Shown one piece after another: positions 31,602 to 33,555 of a stretch of 33,555 bases of DNA. The translations under genes and the position numbers were made by a program. A model generated the notes under the pieces. It saw nothing but the letters and a program-made list of their open reading frames with translations, was not told where the DNA came from and did not search any database. How positions within the stretch are numbered: the stretch's first letter is position 1; each line of letters begins with the position of its first letter. Location of the stretch: the NCBI GenBank assembly GCA_913058495.1, contig CAJXQC010000032.1, positions 1-33,555 on the forward strand, in the 5' to 3' direction. The DNA comes from an uncultured Balneola sp. (GTDB lineage Bacteria; Bacteroidota; Rhodothermia; Balneolales; Balneolaceae).

Positions 31602-32834
31602 TCATAAATTTACAAATTTATTTACTGCATCAACCACTCTATCTATCTCTTCTTCCTTCAGTTCTGGATATATAGGTAAGGAAATAGACTGGCGACTTAT
31701 ACACTCTGAAACAGGAAAGTCTCCCAGTTGATACCTAAATTTTAAAAAGCATTCTTGTATATGAAGCGGTACAGGATAGTATACTGCGTTTCCAATCTTA
31801 TCCGAATCCAAAAATTCTGAAAGACCATCGCGATTCTTTATTCGTATTGTATACTGATGGTAAATATGAAATCCGTTTTCTTCAGGGGCACCTGTAGTTT
31901 CTTTAGGTAAAACTATTTTCCCATCTGGAAATTCACAACTTGATTGTGATCCGCAATCAGAACAACCCTCATACTCTGAAACCAAACCTGTTTCTTGAAA
32001 CAAAGAATTATATAAATGTGCAATTTCGTTGCGTCTCTGTGACCACTCATTCAGATATTTCAATTTAACGCTGAGAACCGCAGCCTGAATGGCGTCTAAT
32101 CTGCTGTTTATACCAACGTATTTATGATGGTACTTTGGCTTTGCTCCATGTAATCTTAGTATATCCACTTTTTCTGCTAATCTAGAGTCCTTAACGGTTA
32201 TTAATCCAGCATCTCCATAAGCTCCTAAATTTTTACTAGGGAAAAAACTAAAGCACCCAAAGTCTCCAATAGTCCCTGCATTCCTATTCTGATAAGTAGA
32301 CCCAATCGATTGAGCAGCGTCTTCAATTACATAAAGGTTAAATTCTTTTGCAATATCCATGATAGGGTTCATATCTGACATTTGTCCATATAAATGAACT
32401 GGAATTATAGCCTTAATTTTTTCTTTTGGAGCTTTTATTTTCTTTGCTATTTCACTCTTCCCTTCAAGAAAAGAGCGTATTTTGACGGGATCGATATTGA
32501 AACTATCATACTCAATATCTATAAAAATCGGAATTGCACCTAATCTTGATATTGCTCCTGCAGTAGCAAAAAAAGTAAATGGGGAAGTAATTACATAGTC
32601 ACCAGGCTCGATATCTATTGCCATCAACGCCAAAAGCAATGCATCTGAGCCCGACGCACAACCCAATGAATGGTTAGCTCCTATATATCTATTTACCTCT
32701 TCTTCAAAATTCTTTACTGAATCCCCCATTATAAAATATTGAGAATCCAAGACCTGGTGAATGTTCTCATCCACTTCTTTTTTAATAGAATGGTATTGTG
32801 CTTGTAAATCCAGTAATGGAATAGGAGTATTCAA
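31602..32834 (-). CDS. DegT/DnrJ/EryC1/StrS aminotransferase, WbpE-like
   Basis: 410 residues. PLP-binding Lys is K201 in FSFFPSKNLGAYGDAG; other family blocks are PLLDLQAQYHSIKKEVDENI, CASGSDALLLAL, FTFFATAGAISRLGA, HLYGQMSDM, VIEDAAQSIGSTY and GINSRLDAIQAAVLSVKL. Such enzymes transaminate nucleotide-linked keto sugars. Next to a WbpD-like acetyltransferase, a 3-amino-glucuronate step as in WbpE is likely (UDP-GlcNAc3NAcA / ManNAc3NAcA route). An unusual insert near residues 288-323 holds three cysteines (C291, C294, C300) absent from typical members. It is separated from the acetyltransferase by about 110 bp. Confidence 0.93.
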   Translation of the reverse strand: MNTPIPLLDLQAQYHSIKKEVDENIHQVLDSQYFIMGDSVKNFEEEVNRYIGANHSLGCASGSDALLLALMAIDIEPGDYVITSPFTFFATAGAISRLGAIPIFIDIEYDSFNIDPVKIRSFLEGKSEIAKKIKAPKEKIKAIIPVHLYGQMSDMNPIMDIAKEFNLYVIEDAAQSIGSTYQNRNAGTIGDFGCFSFFPSKNLGAYGDAGLITVKDSRLAEKVDILRLHGAKPKYHHKYVGINSRLDAIQAAVLSVKLKYLNEWSQRRNEIAHLYNSLFQETGLVSEYEGCSDCGSQSSCEFPDGKIVLPKETTGAPEENGFHIYHQYTIRIKNRDGLSEFLDSDKIGNAVYYPVPLHIQECFLKFRYQLGDFPVSECISRQSISLPIYPELKEEEIDRVVDAVNKFVNL

Positions 32835-32943
32835 AATGAAAAAATTAAAAAATTACTATCTCACAATCTAACTAAGAATATAAGATTCATTTACTGAAAT
32901 AAATACTCACTTACTATCTGTAAGGTAGTCTGCCTTAAATTTT

Positions 32944-33511
32944 TCATTTCGAATTTTGCATTTGAGAAACTTTCCCTTCTTTTAAAACATACTCCTCCCC
33001 AGATTCAGGGCACACTCCCATTCCTGAGTCATCAAAGTTTAGTCTTTGACCCATTTTGGATACCCAACCAATTTGTTTAGCCGGATTTCCAACAACCAGA
33101 GCATAAGGATTTACCGGTTTTGTTATTACAGATCCGGCTCCAATAAACGCATATTCTCCTATTTCATTCCCACATATAATTGTAGCATTTGCACCAATAG
33201 AAGCTCCTTGTTCAACTATTGTTTTTTTATACTCTTCCTTTCGGGTTACATGACTTCTGGGATTAATTACATTCGTAAAAACAATGGACGGGCCACAAAA
33301 AACATTGTCTTTTAAAATAACTTCATCATAAATAGATACATTATTCTGAACTCTTACATTATTTCCTAAAACTGCTTTCCCTCCCACAAATACATTCTGC
33401 CCAAGCACGCAGTCACTCCCAATTTTTGCCCCTGACATAACATGGACCCAGTGCCATATTTTAGTGCCTTCACCGATTTGTACATTTTTTTCTACAATGG
33501 CGGTTTTGTCT
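32944..33511 (-). CDS. WbpD-like sugar N-acetyltransferase, 5' end cut by the contig end
   Basis: About 189 genuine residues remain. The left-handed beta-helix repeats are clear: TAIVEKNVQIGEGTKIWHWV, GAKIGSDCVLGQNVFVGG, VRVQNNVSIYDEV, VFCGPSIVFTNVINPRSHV, GASIGANATIICGNEIG and GAGSVITKPVNPYALVVGNPAK. This matches UDP-2-acetamido-3-amino-glucuronate N-acetyltransferases (WbpD), which use acetyl-CoA. The TAIVEKN block normally begins within ten residues of the start, so little is lost. The apparent start Met-Cys-Ile-Arg-Asp-Arg at 33528 comes from sequencing adapter and is not real; biological sequence ends at about 33511. Confidence 0.92.
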
Positions 33512-33555
33512 CTGTCTCTTATACACATCTGACGCTGCCGACGAATAGAGAGGTG
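33512..33555. other. Illumina Nextera adapter plus i5 index (contamination)
   Basis: CTGTCTCTTATACACATCT (33512-33530) is the Nextera transposase mosaic end; GACGCTGCCGACGA (33531-33544) is the Read 1 side adapter. ATAGAGAG (33545-33552) is the reverse complement of the i5 index CTCTCTAT (S502/N502), and GTG begins the P5 sequence. It is synthetic, not biological. Confidence 0.98.

Noticed and set aside
33512-33528. Start codon of the WbpD-like protein at 33528
   Set aside because: The codons lie in Nextera adapter; the genuine N-terminus is beyond the contig end.
1-33555. tRNA or rRNA genes, phage or complete insertion sequences
   Set aside because: No cloverleaf-like sequence, rRNA segment, transposase, integrase or phage structural gene was recognised on either strand.

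Overview
The window looks like an AT-rich chromosomal contig from a Bacteroidota-like bacterium, most plausibly Balneolota/Rhodothermota (Balneola or Gracilimonas relatives). The reasons are a secreted protein ending in a YPNPFNP-type C-terminal sorting domain, TAnnTTTG promoter elements, few Shine-Dalgarno sites, a DUF4175 protein beside a BatA/B-like VWA protein, and a DnaE with an N-terminal DnaQ-like exonuclease. This is inference from families; no 16S gene is present. The contig does not end naturally: the last 44 bases are Illumina Nextera adapter plus an i5 index.

Layout. 1-3172 (minus): a secreted HEXXH metalloprotease split by a one-base frameshift, and a beta-propeller lipoprotein. 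3475-8112 (minus): thioredoxin and the exonuclease-DnaE fusion. 8253-9185 (plus): OxyR. 9223-10335 (minus): an ArsR repressor, an SRPBCC protein and an ABM-like protein, with a two-palindrome operator upstream. 10465-12402: rsmI and a VOC protein lie between two copies of a ~230-bp structured repeat. 12505-14200 (plus): msrB, a DinB-like protein and a frameshifted exported metallo-beta-lactamase-fold protein. 14256-17190 (minus): carbamoyltransferase, a 49-aa DUF5989 protein, an unrecognised 145-aa protein and an SxtJ-like membrane protein. 17308-20324 (plus): housekeeping operon yicC-gmk-rpoZ-coaBC. 20379-21380: an exported propeller protein bracketed by ~70-bp direct repeats, as if inserted behind coaBC. 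21472-25793 (plus): MBL hydrolase and a 1127-aa DUF4175 protein. 25868-27634 (minus): HAD phosphatase and VWA protein. 27723-29971 (minus): exosortase, companion membrane protein and glycerate 2-kinase in overlapping order. 30331-33511 (minus): a heavily decayed outer-membrane protein gene followed by WbpE-like and WbpD-like sugar genes, the edge of a surface-polysaccharide locus.

The spacers are unusually rich in structured repeats: perfect hairpins built from 7-nt units (three loci, two overlapping stop codons), hairpins built from 8-nt units (two loci), a 19-bp palindrome, a three-hairpin cluster, and the 230-bp element whose two copies differ only outside its four main stems. No complete new defence or mobile system was found. 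The strongest leads are the 230-bp element, the direct-repeat-bracketed gene behind coaBC, the exonuclease-DnaE with a degenerate PHP site, and the carbamoyltransferase cassette with its extra unrecognised gene.
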